A DNA stretch of 64,000 bases from G963664935 sp963664935 (GTDB lineage: Bacteria; Pseudomonadota; Gammaproteobacteria; Methylococcales; G963664935), in contig CAXXSE010000004.1 in assembly GCA_963664935.2 (NCBI GenBank), forward strand, positions 186,001 through 250,000. The letters run 5' to 3'. Position 1 is the first letter of the stretch, and the number at the start of each line of letters is the position of its first letter. The notes beneath the pieces were generated by a model that was given only the letters and a program-made list of their open reading frames with translations, made no database searches and was not told the origin of the DNA. The translations under genes and the position numbers were made by a program. Positions 54,662 through 64,000 of the stretch are shown here, in pieces.

Positions 54662-55123
54662 ATGCCATCGCAAAGACTCAAGCAGTATCTCGACGAGAAC
54701 TGCATAAAATACGTCACCATTAATCATTCTCTCGCCTTTACCGCTATCGATATTGCCAAATCAGCCCATATTCCCACCAAAATTATGGCTAAGACGGTGA
54801 TCTTGAATATCGAGGATAAATTGGCGATGCTGGTGTTGCCCGCCGCCTACCGAATCGATTTGGAGTTGATCAAACAGGCCTTTAGTTCCAAAAATATCGA
54901 ACTTGCTAGCGAACAAGTTTTTAGCCGGGCTTTTCCCGATTGCGAAGTCGGCGCCATGCCGCCCTTTGGTAATTTATACGAGATGGAGATTTTCGTGACT
55001 GAAAGCATCACAGAGCAGGACGAAGTCGCTTTTAACGCCGGATCACATTCCGAAATAGTTAAAATGCGGTATAGGGATTACGAACGTTTAGTGGCTCCGA
55101 AGTTTATTTTGCTCTCCGTCTAG
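54662..55123 (+). CDS. YbaK/ProX-type aminoacyl-tRNA deacylase
   Basis: The start at 54662 follows a strong AAGGAGGGT; an earlier in-frame ATG at 54611 would place it inside the protein. The 153-aa product begins MPSQRLKQYLDENCIKYVTI and has SLAFTAIDIAKSAHIP, MAKTVILN (catalytic Lys) and GAMPPFG (ligand loop), the YbaK/EbsC pattern. Such enzymes hydrolyse mischarged Cys- or Ala-tRNA. Monocistronic. Confidence 0.88.
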   Translation: MPSQRLKQYLDENCIKYVTINHSLAFTAIDIAKSAHIPTKIMAKTVILNIEDKLAMLVLPAAYRIDLELIKQAFSSKNIELASEQVFSRAFPDCEVGAMPPFGNLYEMEIFVTESITEQDEVAFNAGSHSEIVKMRYRDYERLVAPKFILLSV

Positions 55124-55128
55124 GAGGC

Positions 55129-55262
55129 TGTCCGAGAATAGGAGCCGTAGCGAGGGAAAGTGGCCCATAGGTGTGAAATATAGGGATGTATTTCATCAAT
55201 TTAATCGGGAAAATGGGCCAAAATCCGCTTTTCCGCGGTAGGCTTTCTATTCTCGATTTGAC
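55129..55262. repeat. Imperfect inverted repeat, possible miniature element
   Basis: GTCCGAGAATAG and, inverted, CTATTCTCGATTTGAC-like ends bracket about 130 bases, with inner AGTGGCCCA/TGGGCC. Found just after the ybaK-like gene. No coding sequence. The next 40 bases lead to the 226-bp MITE. Confidence 0.35.
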
Positions 55263-55306
55263 ATGATCGCATTTTAATATTCGATTGATAGGTCATCTAT
55301 TTCACC

Positions 55307-55532
55307 AGTCTATTCCAATCTATAAATGGCCCTGAAATTGGGAACAGATCATGAATAACCTTTTAACTGGAGCGGAAGAGGTGTCAAGGAGGAGTTTGTA
55401 GCGTAGCGGAGGAATCTCCTTGACACTTCTGAAGCGTAAGTTAACCTCAATTTATGATCTGTTCTCGGTTTCAGGGCCATTTCACGTTAGAAATTACCCC
55501 CTCTTCAGGGCCATTTCATATTGGACAAGACT
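55307..55532. mobile_element. 226-bp MITE derived from the 1416-bp IS
   Basis: Ends are AGTCTATTCCAATCTATAAA (left) and, inverted, AGTCTTGTCCAATATGAAAT (right), the same two ends as the IS at 18833-20248, in opposite orientation. The subterminal stretch with TAACGTGAAA and GGGCC is shared as well. The transposase is replaced by a long imperfect hairpin (GAACAGATCAT...ATGATCTGTTC). The intact IS transposase could mobilise it. No clear target duplication. Confidence 0.8.
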
Positions 55533-55591
55533 CCACTACGGGATTTAACCCTTTTGTGGGATAATATTAGGAGTTTTTTATCTCGTATTCC

Positions 55592-56896
55592 ATGAACATT
55601 CATTTTAAAACCCTCGGTTGCCGATTGAACGAAGCGGAGACCGAATCGTGGGCTCGGCAATTTCAAGCAAACGGACACAATATTGTAAAGGGTTCCGGTA
55701 CGGCTGATTTGATTGTATTGAATTCCTGTGCGGTTACCTCAGAGGCGGCTCGCAAATCGCGGCGTCTTATCCGGCGAATCCACAGCGAGAACCCTACATC
55801 CAAATTGGTAGTTAGTGGCTGTTACGCCACATTAAATCGACAAGAAGTTGCCGAAACATTAGGGGTCGACCTCGTCGTCAATAATACCGAAAAAAATAAG
55901 TTGGTCGAATTGACTAGCCGCCAGTTGGATGTGCCAACCATGCCTATCCTTGCAACCGAACCGGGAATGGGGGCATTGTTCCGCCGCGGCAGGCAACGAG
56001 CCTTCGTTAAAGTCCAAGATGGTTGCCGTTATCGTTGTACCTACTGCGTCGTAACCCTTGCTCGGGGGGAGGAAACAAGTCGATCTATTACTGAGATAAT
56101 TGGTGAAATCAATCGCCTGGAACAGGAAGATATCAAGGAGGTCATACTGACGGGTGTACATCTTGGCGGATACGGCAGCGATCTCGGGGTGAATCTCGAA
56201 CAGCTGGTGGAGGCAGTGTTAGCCCACACTTCAATCCCCAGAATTCGTTTAGGTTCTCTTGAACCTTGGGATTTGCGGACTAGTTTTTTTAGACTATTCC
56301 AAAACTCACGCTTAATGCCGCACCTTCATCTCCCTTTGCAAAGTGGTTCGGATTCGGTGTTGAAACGAATGGCTAGGCGTTGCCATACCGTGGAATTTAA
56401 AAAAATTGTCCGGCAACTCAATGCCACCGTACCCGAATTTAATATCACCACCGATATCATTGTGGGCTTTCCCGGCGAAAGCGAACAAGAATGGAGCGAG
56501 ACCCTCGAATATGTAGAAGAAATTGGATTTGGACATGTACACATTTTTTCCTACTCGCCACGATCTGGAACCAAAGCCGCGGGGTTGCCCGACCAGATTC
56601 CTAAATCGGTCAAAAAACAGCGTAGCAAACAACTGCATTTGCTGGCGGAATTGATGAAACTAGATACCTATAATCGCAATTCAGGGCACATCATTCCGAT
56701 TTTATGGGAAAGCCAGCCAAGTTTGGCGGAATCTGAAACCACGGAGGTTTTTGGGTACACACCGAACTATATCCGGGTTGCGACGGCCGTCGGGGATTCT
56801 GAAAATCTGGAAAATCAAATTAGACCGGCACGGTTAAAAGCTGTTGCCCCCTCCGGAGACCACGTTTTAGCGGAATTGGTTGAATTATCAAGATAA
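55592..56896 (+). CDS. mtaB: tRNA t6A37 methylthiotransferase MtaB
   Basis: A 434-aa radical-SAM methylthiotransferase. The N-terminal UPF0004 domain has Cys10, Cys46 and Cys77 for the auxiliary cluster, the radical-SAM loop DGCRYRCTYC has Cys144, Cys148 and Cys151, followed by HLPLQSGSDSVLKRMARR, FPGESEQEW and a C-terminal TRAM-like region. It converts t6A to ms2t6A at tRNA position 37. GTTTTTTATCTCG precedes the ATG. Clean frame. Confidence 0.93.
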   Translation: MNIHFKTLGCRLNEAETESWARQFQANGHNIVKGSGTADLIVLNSCAVTSEAARKSRRLIRRIHSENPTSKLVVSGCYATLNRQEVAETLGVDLVVNNTEKNKLVELTSRQLDVPTMPILATEPGMGALFRRGRQRAFVKVQDGCRYRCTYCVVTLARGEETSRSITEIIGEINRLEQEDIKEVILTGVHLGGYGSDLGVNLEQLVEAVLAHTSIPRIRLGSLEPWDLRTSFFRLFQNSRLMPHLHLPLQSGSDSVLKRMARRCHTVEFKKIVRQLNATVPEFNITTDIIVGFPGESEQEWSETLEYVEEIGFGHVHIFSYSPRSGTKAAGLPDQIPKSVKKQRSKQLHLLAELMKLDTYNRNSGHIIPILWESQPSLAESETTEVFGYTPNYIRVATAVGDSENLENQIRPARLKAVAPSGDHVLAELVELSR

Positions 56897-56932
56897 CGCT
56901 GATTTAACAATGGCGCGAAAAGTTTTGAATTG

Positions 56933-57688
56933 TTAGCGCGTAGCAATTTTTGTTTCCTCCTTACCACTTAAAATATACGCTGTAGCTCCTATCACAACAG
57001 CAGGTGGAACCAATATATTGAGTATTGGAATCGATAAACCTAGCATCGTGATTCCACCAAAAGTTGTTGCACCCAATCGAAATTTTTTGGCTTGCTTGCG
57101 TTGATCGAAAAATGAAAGCCCGTGTTCGTCCAAAGAATAAGACATATATTCCAAAGCCAAAAACCAAGCGCTGAATAATATCCATACTATTGGGGCTATT
57201 AGATTGACACCTGGAATCACAAATAGAATCAACAACGGAATGGCTCTTAAAAAAAAGTAGCTTAGCCGTTTTAGCTCGGAAGTCATACTCGAAATTATCC
57301 CTTTTACCAATGGTCCGGGTTTATCGGAGACTGTTTTTTTTCCAAGCAAATATTCCTCCGTTTTTTGGGCGAGTTTCCCATAAAAGGGCGCTGCAAAAAG
57401 GTTTGCGAGCAAAGTAAAGGTAAAAAATGTGATTAATACCAAGGTTGTGAAAAATATCGGCCATATCAACCATTCCAACCAACTTAACCAACCCGGGATC
57501 AGCCAGGAAAGAAAGCTGGAAAAATATTCGGAAGCTGCCCAAAAAGCCAAGGAATAGACCAATAAATTGATTAACACGGGACCCCATATATAGCGCCTGA
57601 ATCCTGGTTTCATCAATAATCGTAATCCTTTAAACGGCCACTGACTGGCATGAATTGGATTGTTGAGTTTTTTATTTTGAAATTGCAT
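56933..57688 (-). CDS. cysZ: CysZ-type sulfate transport protein
   Basis: Started at the ATG of MQFQNKKLN (57688), five bases after the epmA stop; the longer frame to 57727 overlaps epmA. About 251 aa with helices near 35-55, 75-98, 130-155 and 160-180 plus a short hydrophobic hairpin, the CysZ/EI24 fold. FAAPFYGKLAQKTEEYLLGK and a conserved RK-rich loop fit CysZ. It imports sulfate for cysteine synthesis. Downstream of epmA, probably cotranscribed. Confidence 0.85.
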   Translation of the reverse strand: MQFQNKKLNNPIHASQWPFKGLRLLMKPGFRRYIWGPVLINLLVYSLAFWAASEYFSSFLSWLIPGWLSWLEWLIWPIFFTTLVLITFFTFTLLANLFAAPFYGKLAQKTEEYLLGKKTVSDKPGPLVKGIISSMTSELKRLSYFFLRAIPLLILFVIPGVNLIAPIVWILFSAWFLALEYMSYSLDEHGLSFFDQRKQAKKFRLGATTFGGITMLGLSIPILNILVPPAVVIGATAYILSGKEETKIATR

Positions 57689-57692
57689 AAAG

Positions 57693-58703
57693 TTAAGCTC
57701 TATTAATGTCAAATGCCAGGACTTCATTAATGTGTTTGGCTCCCGAAAGCAGCATTAGCAATCTATCTAAACCGATGGCAACCCCCGAACATTCGGGAAG
57801 CCCATGTTCCAAGGACTTTATAAACCTTTTGTCGAGTTTTGGAATCGGAAGGCGCCGTTTCTTTCGTTGTTGTCGATCGAGGTGAAAACGTTGTTTTTGT
57901 TCCACCGGGTCGGTCAATTCACGGTAGCCATTGGCTATTTCGACGCCATGGATAAAAACTTCCATCCGATCGGCAACATCCGTGCCCCCCGTTTTTATAC
58001 GTGCTAATGAAGCATGACAAACCGGATAGTCATATATGAAGGTTACCCGGTCCTTTCCCAAATGGGGTTGAACGAGTTGGCTGAAAAGAAAATCCAACCA
58101 ATCCGGAACTTCATCGCGGCATAATTCCACCGCGCCAACCAGGTCGTGTTTTTTCGCGATCCGGATAAAATCAGAAACCGAAGCGGTAGCTATATCGATC
58201 TCCACATATTTCGAAAATGCTTCGAAATAGCTAATACGTTCGGAGACAGCGAATATCATCTTCGACGGAGCGAACAACTCAAGAATCAAATCCTCAACCT
58301 CTACCATTAATTCGTCGAGATTAAAACCAACCCGATACCATTCCAATATTGTAAATTCGGGATTATGAAAACGTCCGTATTCGTGGTTACGAAAGGCTTT
58401 ACATATTTGGAAAATTGATCCGCTTCCCGCGGCGAGTAGCCGCTTCATTGCAAATTCGGGGGAAGTTTGGAAAAAAAATGTCGTATCCGGTGTATTAAAA
58501 GAACCGGCATAATGCGTCGAAAAAAAATTTAATTGAGGCTCGGTCCCCGTGGTTTGGCCCATCAGGGGTGTTTCCACTTCGAGGACTTCTCGATTCGCAA
58601 AAAAATGACGAATAGCGGATAACATCCATCCCCGTTTTTTCAAACGCTCTATTGTGCAACCGGGAGCCCAATCGTCGTCCGCCTCACTTTTGTATCGGTT
58701 CAC
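57693..58703 (-). CDS. epmA: EF-P--(R)-beta-lysine ligase EpmA
   Basis: A 336-aa paralogue of the lysyl-tRNA synthetase catalytic domain lacking the anticodon-binding part. Motif 2 is FRNHEYGRFHNPEFTILEWYR, motif 3 GVAIGLDRLLMLL, and PLMGQTTGTEPQLNFF carries the start of the active site. It attaches beta-lysine (made by EpmB, 59424) to Lys34 of EF-P (58765). All three genes are clustered here, which strongly supports the assignment. Clean frame. Confidence 0.95.
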   Translation of the reverse strand: MNRYKSEADDDWAPGCTIERLKKRGWMLSAIRHFFANREVLEVETPLMGQTTGTEPQLNFFSTHYAGSFNTPDTTFFFQTSPEFAMKRLLAAGSGSIFQICKAFRNHEYGRFHNPEFTILEWYRVGFNLDELMVEVEDLILELFAPSKMIFAVSERISYFEAFSKYVEIDIATASVSDFIRIAKKHDLVGAVELCRDEVPDWLDFLFSQLVQPHLGKDRVTFIYDYPVCHASLARIKTGGTDVADRMEVFIHGVEIANGYRELTDPVEQKQRFHLDRQQRKKRRLPIPKLDKRFIKSLEHGLPECSGVAIGLDRLLMLLSGAKHINEVLAFDINRA

Positions 58704-58764
58704 GGTTATCGGGCCAAAGTGACACTCATTCGATCCTCATGCCTACGCTGTTATAAACCGTTTT

Positions 58765-59334
58765 TCACTCTTTAACACGCGAAACGTATTCCCCGGTCCG
58801 TGTGTCAACCTTGATCAACTCATCGGTGCGAACAAATAGCGGGACCCGGACTACCGCACCCGTTTCCAGTGTCGCGGGTTTACCACCTCCTCCAGAAGTA
58901 TCGCCGCGAACACCAGGATCGGTCTCCACAATTTTTAATTCAACAAAATTGGGCGGGACAGCGGAAATGGCTGCATTATTCCACAGAACGATTGTACAAA
59001 TACCCTGTTCTTTCAACCATAGTTTGGCGTCGCCGACGGCATGTTCATCCGCCGAAAATTGTTCATAGGTATTCTGATCCATGAAATGCCAAAACTCTCC
59101 ATCCGTGTATAAATACTGCATTTCGGATTCAACGACATCAGCCCCTTCGATGGATTCGCCCGACTTAAAGGTACGTTCTAAGACGCGGCCAGTTTTTAGA
59201 TTACGAATTTTGACGCGATTGAAAGCTTGCCCTTTGCCGGGTTTGACAAATTCATTTTCAATAATCGAACAAGGATCGCCATCAAGCATGATCTTGAGTC
59301 CGCCCTTGAATTCATTGGTAGTGTAAATGGCCAT
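58765..59334 (-). CDS. efp: Elongation factor P
   Basis: A 189-aa three-domain protein. Lys34 lies in the domain I loop VKPGKGQAFN, the site beta-lysylated by EpmA. The rest (RNLKTGRVLERTFKSGE; DPGVRGDTSGGGGKPATLET) is typical of EF-P. It rescues ribosomes stalled at polyproline. Divergent from epmB across an 89-base region (59335-59423) that must hold both promoters. Confidence 0.96.
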   Translation of the reverse strand: MAIYTTNEFKGGLKIMLDGDPCSIIENEFVKPGKGQAFNRVKIRNLKTGRVLERTFKSGESIEGADVVESEMQYLYTDGEFWHFMDQNTYEQFSADEHAVGDAKLWLKEQGICTIVLWNNAAISAVPPNFVELKIVETDPGVRGDTSGGGGKPATLETGAVVRVPLFVRTDELIKVDTRTGEYVSRVKE

Positions 59335-59423
59335 TAAATCCTCATTTGTTCAAATATAAAATGTGGAAATTATATAATATATAGGCTGGACTATAGGCAA
59401 TTTTTTCCTCAAGATAAGCCATC

Positions 59424-60419
59424 GTGGATTTTTGTTTTGAAAACGACTTAACTTGGCAGCAGCAACTGGCCGCATCGATTACGAAACCTGAAGAATTATT
59501 GGAATTTCTTGATCTTGATCGATCTCATTACCCAAAAAGTAATGTGGCGAACATTGAGTTTCCATTCAAGGTCACTCGCAGTTTTGCCTCACGCATGGCA
59601 AAGCGCGATATTCATGACCCTTTACTCCGACAGGTTCTGCCCTTAGAGGATGAGCTTGAATCATCCCACGGTTTTTCGACTAACCCGGTGGGAGACGTGG
59701 AAGCGACTGTATCTCCCGGTATTTTGCACAAATACCATGGACGGGTGTTATTAATCGTTACACCGGCATGCGCTATCAACTGCCGCTATTGTTTTCGACG
59801 AGAATTTCCCTACAGAGATGGATCGTTTGGCTCAACCCATGAACAAGTGGGGCTTGAGTATATAAGTAACAACACGGAAATAAACGAAGTCATTTTGAGT
59901 GGCGGCGATCCTCTCATGTTGAATGATTCAAAATTAAAATCGTTAATCCAAAAAATCGCGGCCATTCCACACATCGCCCGATTGCGTGTTCATACACGGT
60001 TGCCCATCGTATTGCCGTCCCGAATCACAGCTGAATTAATTGAGGTCTTAACGGAAACCCGATTGCAAACGGTTTTGGTATTACATACGAATCACCCCAA
60101 CGAATTAGACCGGGAGGTTGCCGATGCAATCGGCCAGTTGGTCAATGCGAATATCCCGTTGCTCAACCAGTCCGTCTTGTTAAAAGGGGTCAATGATCAC
60201 TCGGAGACTCTGATCGACTTGAGCGAGGCTCTATTTTCCTTAAACATTTTGCCCTATTACTTGCATCTTTTGGATAAAACAAAAGGAACCGCACATTTCG
60301 AAACGCTCTTACCTAAAGCAAAAGCCATCCAAAAACGACTGCGTCAAAAACTTCCAGGATTTCTGGTTCCCAGAATGGTTTGGGAGAAACAAGGCGAAGC
60401 TTATAAGTTGCCGCTGTAG
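59424..60419 (+). CDS. epmB: EF-P beta-lysylation protein EpmB (lysine 2,3-aminomutase)
   Basis: A 331-aa radical-SAM, PLP-dependent enzyme. The cluster loop CAINCRYC gives Cys116, Cys120 and Cys123. EVILSGGDPLML and RVHTRLPIVLP are conserved. The PLP Lys lies near the C-terminus (LLDKTKGTAHF). It converts lysine to beta-lysine for EF-P. GTG start; divergent from efp. Confidence 0.94.
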   Translation: MDFCFENDLTWQQQLAASITKPEELLEFLDLDRSHYPKSNVANIEFPFKVTRSFASRMAKRDIHDPLLRQVLPLEDELESSHGFSTNPVGDVEATVSPGILHKYHGRVLLIVTPACAINCRYCFRREFPYRDGSFGSTHEQVGLEYISNNTEINEVILSGGDPLMLNDSKLKSLIQKIAAIPHIARLRVHTRLPIVLPSRITAELIEVLTETRLQTVLVLHTNHPNELDREVADAIGQLVNANIPLLNQSVLLKGVNDHSETLIDLSEALFSLNILPYYLHLLDKTKGTAHFETLLPKAKAIQKRLRQKLPGFLVPRMVWEKQGEAYKLPL

Positions 60420-60485
60420 CGAACCCACATATCTTAAAAAATTGCGATTAAAGTCACGATCCGCAATCGATAGAGAGCATAGACT

Positions 60486-60645
60486 AGTACCTCAAACCCT
60501 AAATAACCCATAAAATTAGGAGGCCTAAATGAGTGATAACTACGTTAAGCAAACTTGAAAGATACCCATATTCCTGCGTTTGTTTGTCTTGTTATCACTC
60601 ATTTATCCTCTCCTATTTTCCGGGTTATTTAGGGTTTGAGGTACT
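60486..60645. repeat. AGTAC-family MITE with 5-bp target duplication
   Basis: 160 bp with 24-bp perfect terminal inverted repeats (AGTACCTCAAACCCTAAATA then ACCC). AGACT is duplicated on both sides (60481-60485 and 60646-60650), direct evidence of transposition. Its interior differs from that of 48421-48582, but the end motif AGTAC...CTAAATAAC is shared. It sits 15 bases before the PilZ-like gene. Confidence 0.85.
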
Positions 60646-60660
60646 AGACTGTTAATAGCT

Positions 60661-62358
60661 ATGTCTTCTTTTTTAACAAAATTCAAAAAGCTAACCCAGC
60701 CCCGGATTGGGCAATCCATGGCTTCAAAAACCAAACGAGCCCGCGATCTTCCCTTTAAACTCAATGTCGAGTCCGCCTCCAATTGGCTAAAAAATCTACC
60801 GATTGACGCCAATCGTACCTGGCAGGTCATCGTTTCAGCAATACAGTCATTGAATGAAAAACATTGCGATCCACCGATACGGCTGAACATCCTGGAAACA
60901 TTACGGCCTATTGTATTTCTTCTATCCAAAAAATTACAAAATTACACTCCGGGACTTAATGTTCCCATCGCCAAAAAAAGGAAAATTAGTAGTCTTTCGG
61001 TAAAATTGCACCTTGAATTAGCGGCCGGATACCACCTGATTACGAGATCGGATTCGTTCTTCAGTGATTTTAATCGTGATGAGCAAAACCGGATTATCTA
61101 CAGAGCAATGCGATCTTACAGCTTGTCGTTGCTGAGAAGCTGTCAGATGCACGAGCCCTATTCATCAAAAATATGGGGACGGTTGAACCAACTATACGAA
61201 ATCGCGGAAACGAGAGGGTTTGCAAATACCGGCATAAACGAAATCGAGCATTCACCCGATATTAAAACGTCTATAGAGGCTTTGTTTAAAGTCATCGCTG
61301 TGTTCACCATCATTAATCCCTATCGATTTACCCGACAAGAAATAAGTACTATTTTTGGGTTATTGGAACAAACATCAGACCGTGTTCATTTGTCTTCCAA
61401 CAAATACGAACAGGGTTATCTAGCATCCGTTTACATTGACTTACAAAGCAATTATCCACCGGCCCTCGTTGGCCAATCAACCCACAACGAGACCAGTCGG
61501 TATTTTTTTACCTGGAAATTCGAACATTATTTGACCCATGTGGATGGAAAACAGGCCTGTTGGCGGGATTTGTCTAATTATCGCGCTAAACTAATTCCAC
61601 GTTTCGGGGATTTTTCATGCTTGGAGCTTTTGGGTGAGAGACGACGACAACAACTATTTCAGGGTTTTAACAGTATCTACGCCTCCTTGCGCAGATCACA
61701 GACTCGGCTCGGTGTAATCCAGACTCACAAGCCGCAACATCAACATCAAGATTGGTTAAAAATCCCGGATCTCGATTTAGTTCCGCTGGAAGATAAAGAA
61801 AATATCCGTAGCGGGAAACAAAATTTGCAAGTGGATGAGGAATCTAATAGTCAAACGCATTCGGCGAGAAACAATGGAAATGCTGAGGGTCAGCCGAGTC
61901 GCGGATTCGATGGCGCCAATTGTTTTAGCGTCCGCACCAACCTTGAGGGATTCTACATAATAGAAATCCATACAATATTGGAAATTGGCCAAATTATCGC
62001 ATTTTCGTCACCCGGAGAACCCGTGCAAATCGGTTCCGTCCGCTGGAAACAAACTTCCGGCCAAGAAGAACAATTACAATATGTCGTCGAGCTACTCGCA
62101 TCCGGAGCCCAGCCTATAATCGCGTCATTTAAATCAGATCCGCGGGTAAAGCTCATTTTCATGGGTAACGACTCGAAAGGAGTTCGCGATCCAAGCATTT
62201 TGCTGCCCCCTGCAAAATACCGTTGCGGTACAGTCTTTTTAGAACAAAAGGATCAAAAAAAATCAAAATATCAAATTACAAAATTGAGGGAATTCAATCC
62301 TATGTTCTGTCAGTATTCAATTACTCGTCAGTCACGAGTTCTATCCGATTTGACGTAA
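60661..62358 (+). CDS. PilZ-like c-di-GMP effector, C-terminus replaced by IS
   Basis: A 565-aa protein. The long N-terminal helical part (about 1-430) is followed by a PilZ-type beta-barrel region (FSVRTNLEGFYIIEIHTILE, then VQIGSVRWKQ and YVVELLASGAQPI). The canonical RxxxR arginines are not evident, so c-di-GMP binding is uncertain. The IS at 62324 enters after MFCQYSI, and the last residues (TRQSRVLSDLT) are IS-derived, so the natural end is lost, probably only a few residues. A MITE (60486-60645) lies right before the start and may have altered its promoter. Confidence 0.65.
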   Translation: MSSFLTKFKKLTQPRIGQSMASKTKRARDLPFKLNVESASNWLKNLPIDANRTWQVIVSAIQSLNEKHCDPPIRLNILETLRPIVFLLSKKLQNYTPGLNVPIAKKRKISSLSVKLHLELAAGYHLITRSDSFFSDFNRDEQNRIIYRAMRSYSLSLLRSCQMHEPYSSKIWGRLNQLYEIAETRGFANTGINEIEHSPDIKTSIEALFKVIAVFTIINPYRFTRQEISTIFGLLEQTSDRVHLSSNKYEQGYLASVYIDLQSNYPPALVGQSTHNETSRYFFTWKFEHYLTHVDGKQACWRDLSNYRAKLIPRFGDFSCLELLGERRRQQLFQGFNSIYASLRRSQTRLGVIQTHKPQHQHQDWLKIPDLDLVPLEDKENIRSGKQNLQVDEESNSQTHSARNNGNAEGQPSRGFDGANCFSVRTNLEGFYIIEIHTILEIGQIIAFSSPGEPVQIGSVRWKQTSGQEEQLQYVVELLASGAQPIIASFKSDPRVKLIFMGNDSKGVRDPSILLPPAKYRCGTVFLEQKDQKKSKYQITKLREFNPMFCQYSITRQSRVLSDLT

Positions 62359-64000
62359 CTATTCAGGCCCTGAATTCATTTTTTCGATGTGTCACCTCGA
62401 CCAACGGAAGAAAGTCTTATCACCCATTGATAGCTCTGCGCTTTAAGATTGCCCACTGGTGTTCATAAAAGATGAGTAGTGTAGAAAATAGAAATCGATA
62501 ATTACGACTAGACATTTGCTAAAAAAACACGGATCCTTCTTTTCTTTGTAGAAGTACAGATGGAAGGAGGAGACCCCGTGCAACAGTATATTTCTCAGAG
62601 TTTAGAAAGCTTTCAAAGCGTTTTTTCCAGATCGAGTACTTGGTTGTTGTTCTGCGCCATTGTGATTGGATTTATGGGGGCAGGAGAAATGATCGGCGTG
62701 ACGTCGTTGTGTCGTTTCTGGCTATTAGATGAACTTGGTTATTACCGCTTGCTCCGTTTTTTTAGATCCAAAGCGTATGTCTATGGGGCGTTGCTCGATG
62801 CTTGGCAAGATTTTGTGAATCGCCAAGGAAAATCCGTTGAAGTAGCTGGACGAGCGATACTTCTGGGTGACCATACCGCGGTGATCAAAGATGGACGCAA
62901 GATGCCCGGCGTGGTATCGATGCACGAGTCATCGGAGACGCAAACGAAACCCGGCTATTTTCGGGCCCAATGTTGGGGCAGCATTGGCATCTTGATCGGG
63001 TCGTTATCCGCTTGTTTTTGTTGTCCTTTGCAGCTTCAAATTCATCAGGGATGGGCTCATTTAGGGTTGAACGACGAGCGCGATAATCCATGTCGGATCA
63101 AGCTCACCGACCGCTTGGTGGCCATGGCGATTCATTTTGCGGTGACGAATCACTGTCTGTGTTATTTGGTGTTGGATGCCTTTTTTTCAACCGGGGGCGT
63201 ATTTCGAGCTTGCCACTATTATTCAATCCAGCATCAGGCGCGGTGGGTTGAGGTGCTGGTCAAAGCCAAGAATAGCTATGTGGGTTATTTCCCCGCGCCA
63301 CCGAAACCCGCCTCTCGACCCGGACCTCAGCCGCTCTATGCGAGAAAGTGTGTTTAAGAGAATGCTTCGACCACCTTCATTTGTTTGAGACGGTGACCTG
63401 TCAAGTCTACGGTAAAACCGAATCCATCCGGGTTATGACGCTTACACTGTTATGGCGGCCCATCGCTGATCAGGTGTTATTTATTCTCGCCGTCACCTCA
63501 AAAGGCCCAATGGTTCTAATGAGTTCCGATTTAACGCTGTCAGCCATTGATGCCGTTGAACTGTATTGTGCTAGAACCCGCATTGAAATCATGTTCGCGA
63601 TGTTAAAGCATGTGATCGGCGCCTTTAAATTTCGTTTTTGGACTAAAAAATTGCCAAAACATTCTAGACGCCCCTTTTCCAATCGTCTTCTCAAAGCCCC
63701 ACAGCCCCAGGATATTCATACCGTTCAAGCGTGCTGGCGAGCCTATGAAATCTTCGTGCTCTGTGCCTCCATTGCCTTGGGGTTAATGCAATTGATTGCG
63801 CTCCAGTATCAAGATACGATTTGGTCTGAGCACTCGCTTTATCTTCGCACTCAATCGCGTGATTTGCCATCGGAGAAAACCGTCAAGCAAATTTTAGCGC
63901 CATTGTTCCTCAAACAATTCTTTCGACTTGAGGAAAATGGCATGATTCAACAGATCCGTGCCCGCTTGATGGCTGTTTCCGATGAAATAGATGACGATTA
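62324..64000 (+). mobile_element. Insertion sequence, copy 2, cut by window edge
   Basis: Starts CTCGTCAGTCACGAGTT and follows copy 1 (13391-15189) with about three visible differences: T to G at about 62490, T to G at about 63050, and one G missing near 63341. The right end lies outside the window. It truncates the PilZ-like gene. Confidence 0.85.
62578..64000 (+). pseudogene. IS transposase copy 2, frameshifted
   Basis: The same coding sequence as 13645-15069, from GTG 62578 after AAGGAGGAGA. Deletion of one G (CTCTATGCGAG here, CTCTATGGCGAG in copy 1) near 63341 ends the frame at 63357, before the third catalytic residue. The rest of the coding sequence, in another frame, continues to the window edge at the stop position. 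This copy cannot make transposase but could be moved by copy 1. Confidence 0.85.

Overview
ORGANISM. The window looks like a chromosomal segment of a moderately AT-rich gammaproteobacterium. The right half carries gene orders typical of that class: arsC-like/wrbA/DUF2069/hda, dnaB-alr, radA, yajQ, cysZ-epmA-efp with divergent epmB (EF-P with Lys34 and its beta-lysylation enzymes), mtaB, and tRNA-Ala/tRNA-Glu. Genus cannot be read from the sequence. A 21-heme cytochrome and c-di-GMP proteins (GGDEF, YajQ, PilZ-like) suggest a free-living redox lifestyle or a recent history of one. LAYOUT. (1) 1-6.9 kb: a micro-operon on the minus strand (39-aa membrane peptide, CxxC carboxymuconolactone-decarboxylase-like protein, acidic peptide cut by the window edge); a long-B prokaryotic Argonaute + SIR2 defence pair whose Argonaute gene has two in-frame stops; an orphan ParD; a frameshifted PAS-PAS-sigma54 activator. 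(2) 7.2-17.8 kb: an accessory redox region with glutaredoxin, TetR regulators, short-chain dehydrogenases, NTF2-like proteins, a DsbA/HCCA-isomerase protein, a GST-like protein and DUF4383. Many genes are frameshifted or interrupted. A second copy of the micro-operon lies at 8979-9423; there the enzyme is reduced to a 104-bp scar but both small peptides are intact. A 1799-bp IS with 7-bp target duplications splits another AhpD-like gene. (3) 17.8-26.1 kb: a complete but dead RND tripartite efflux operon. The outer-membrane factor has an IS and a frameshift, the fusion protein a frameshift and a stop, the pump a stop. It is flanked by two copies of a tetR<operator>GST module that have decayed reciprocally. 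(4) 26.2-31.4 kb: an intact GST / HAE3-type RND / LolA-like / outer-membrane barrel operon. (5) 31.4-34.4 kb: toxin-antitoxin remnants, the 21-heme cytochrome and a divergent acidic secreted peptide. (6) 34.7-62.4 kb: mostly intact housekeeping genes with scattered miniature transposable elements, a few eroded accessory genes (CDF transporter, pRiA4b-like, VapC) and a Kef-type antiporter frameshifted in a G run. (7) 62.3-64 kb: a second, frameshifted copy of the 1799-bp IS truncating a PilZ-like gene. HOW IT FITS TOGETHER. The accessory half shows active erosion: stops, homopolymer indels, internal deletions, ISs and MITEs in otherwise well-preserved frames. Most translation and replication genes are clean, which argues against generalised sequencing error, although single-base indels in homopolymers should be confirmed on reads. 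The most novel-looking signal is the duplicated micro-operon: its two tiny proteins have been kept while the enzyme between them was deleted.
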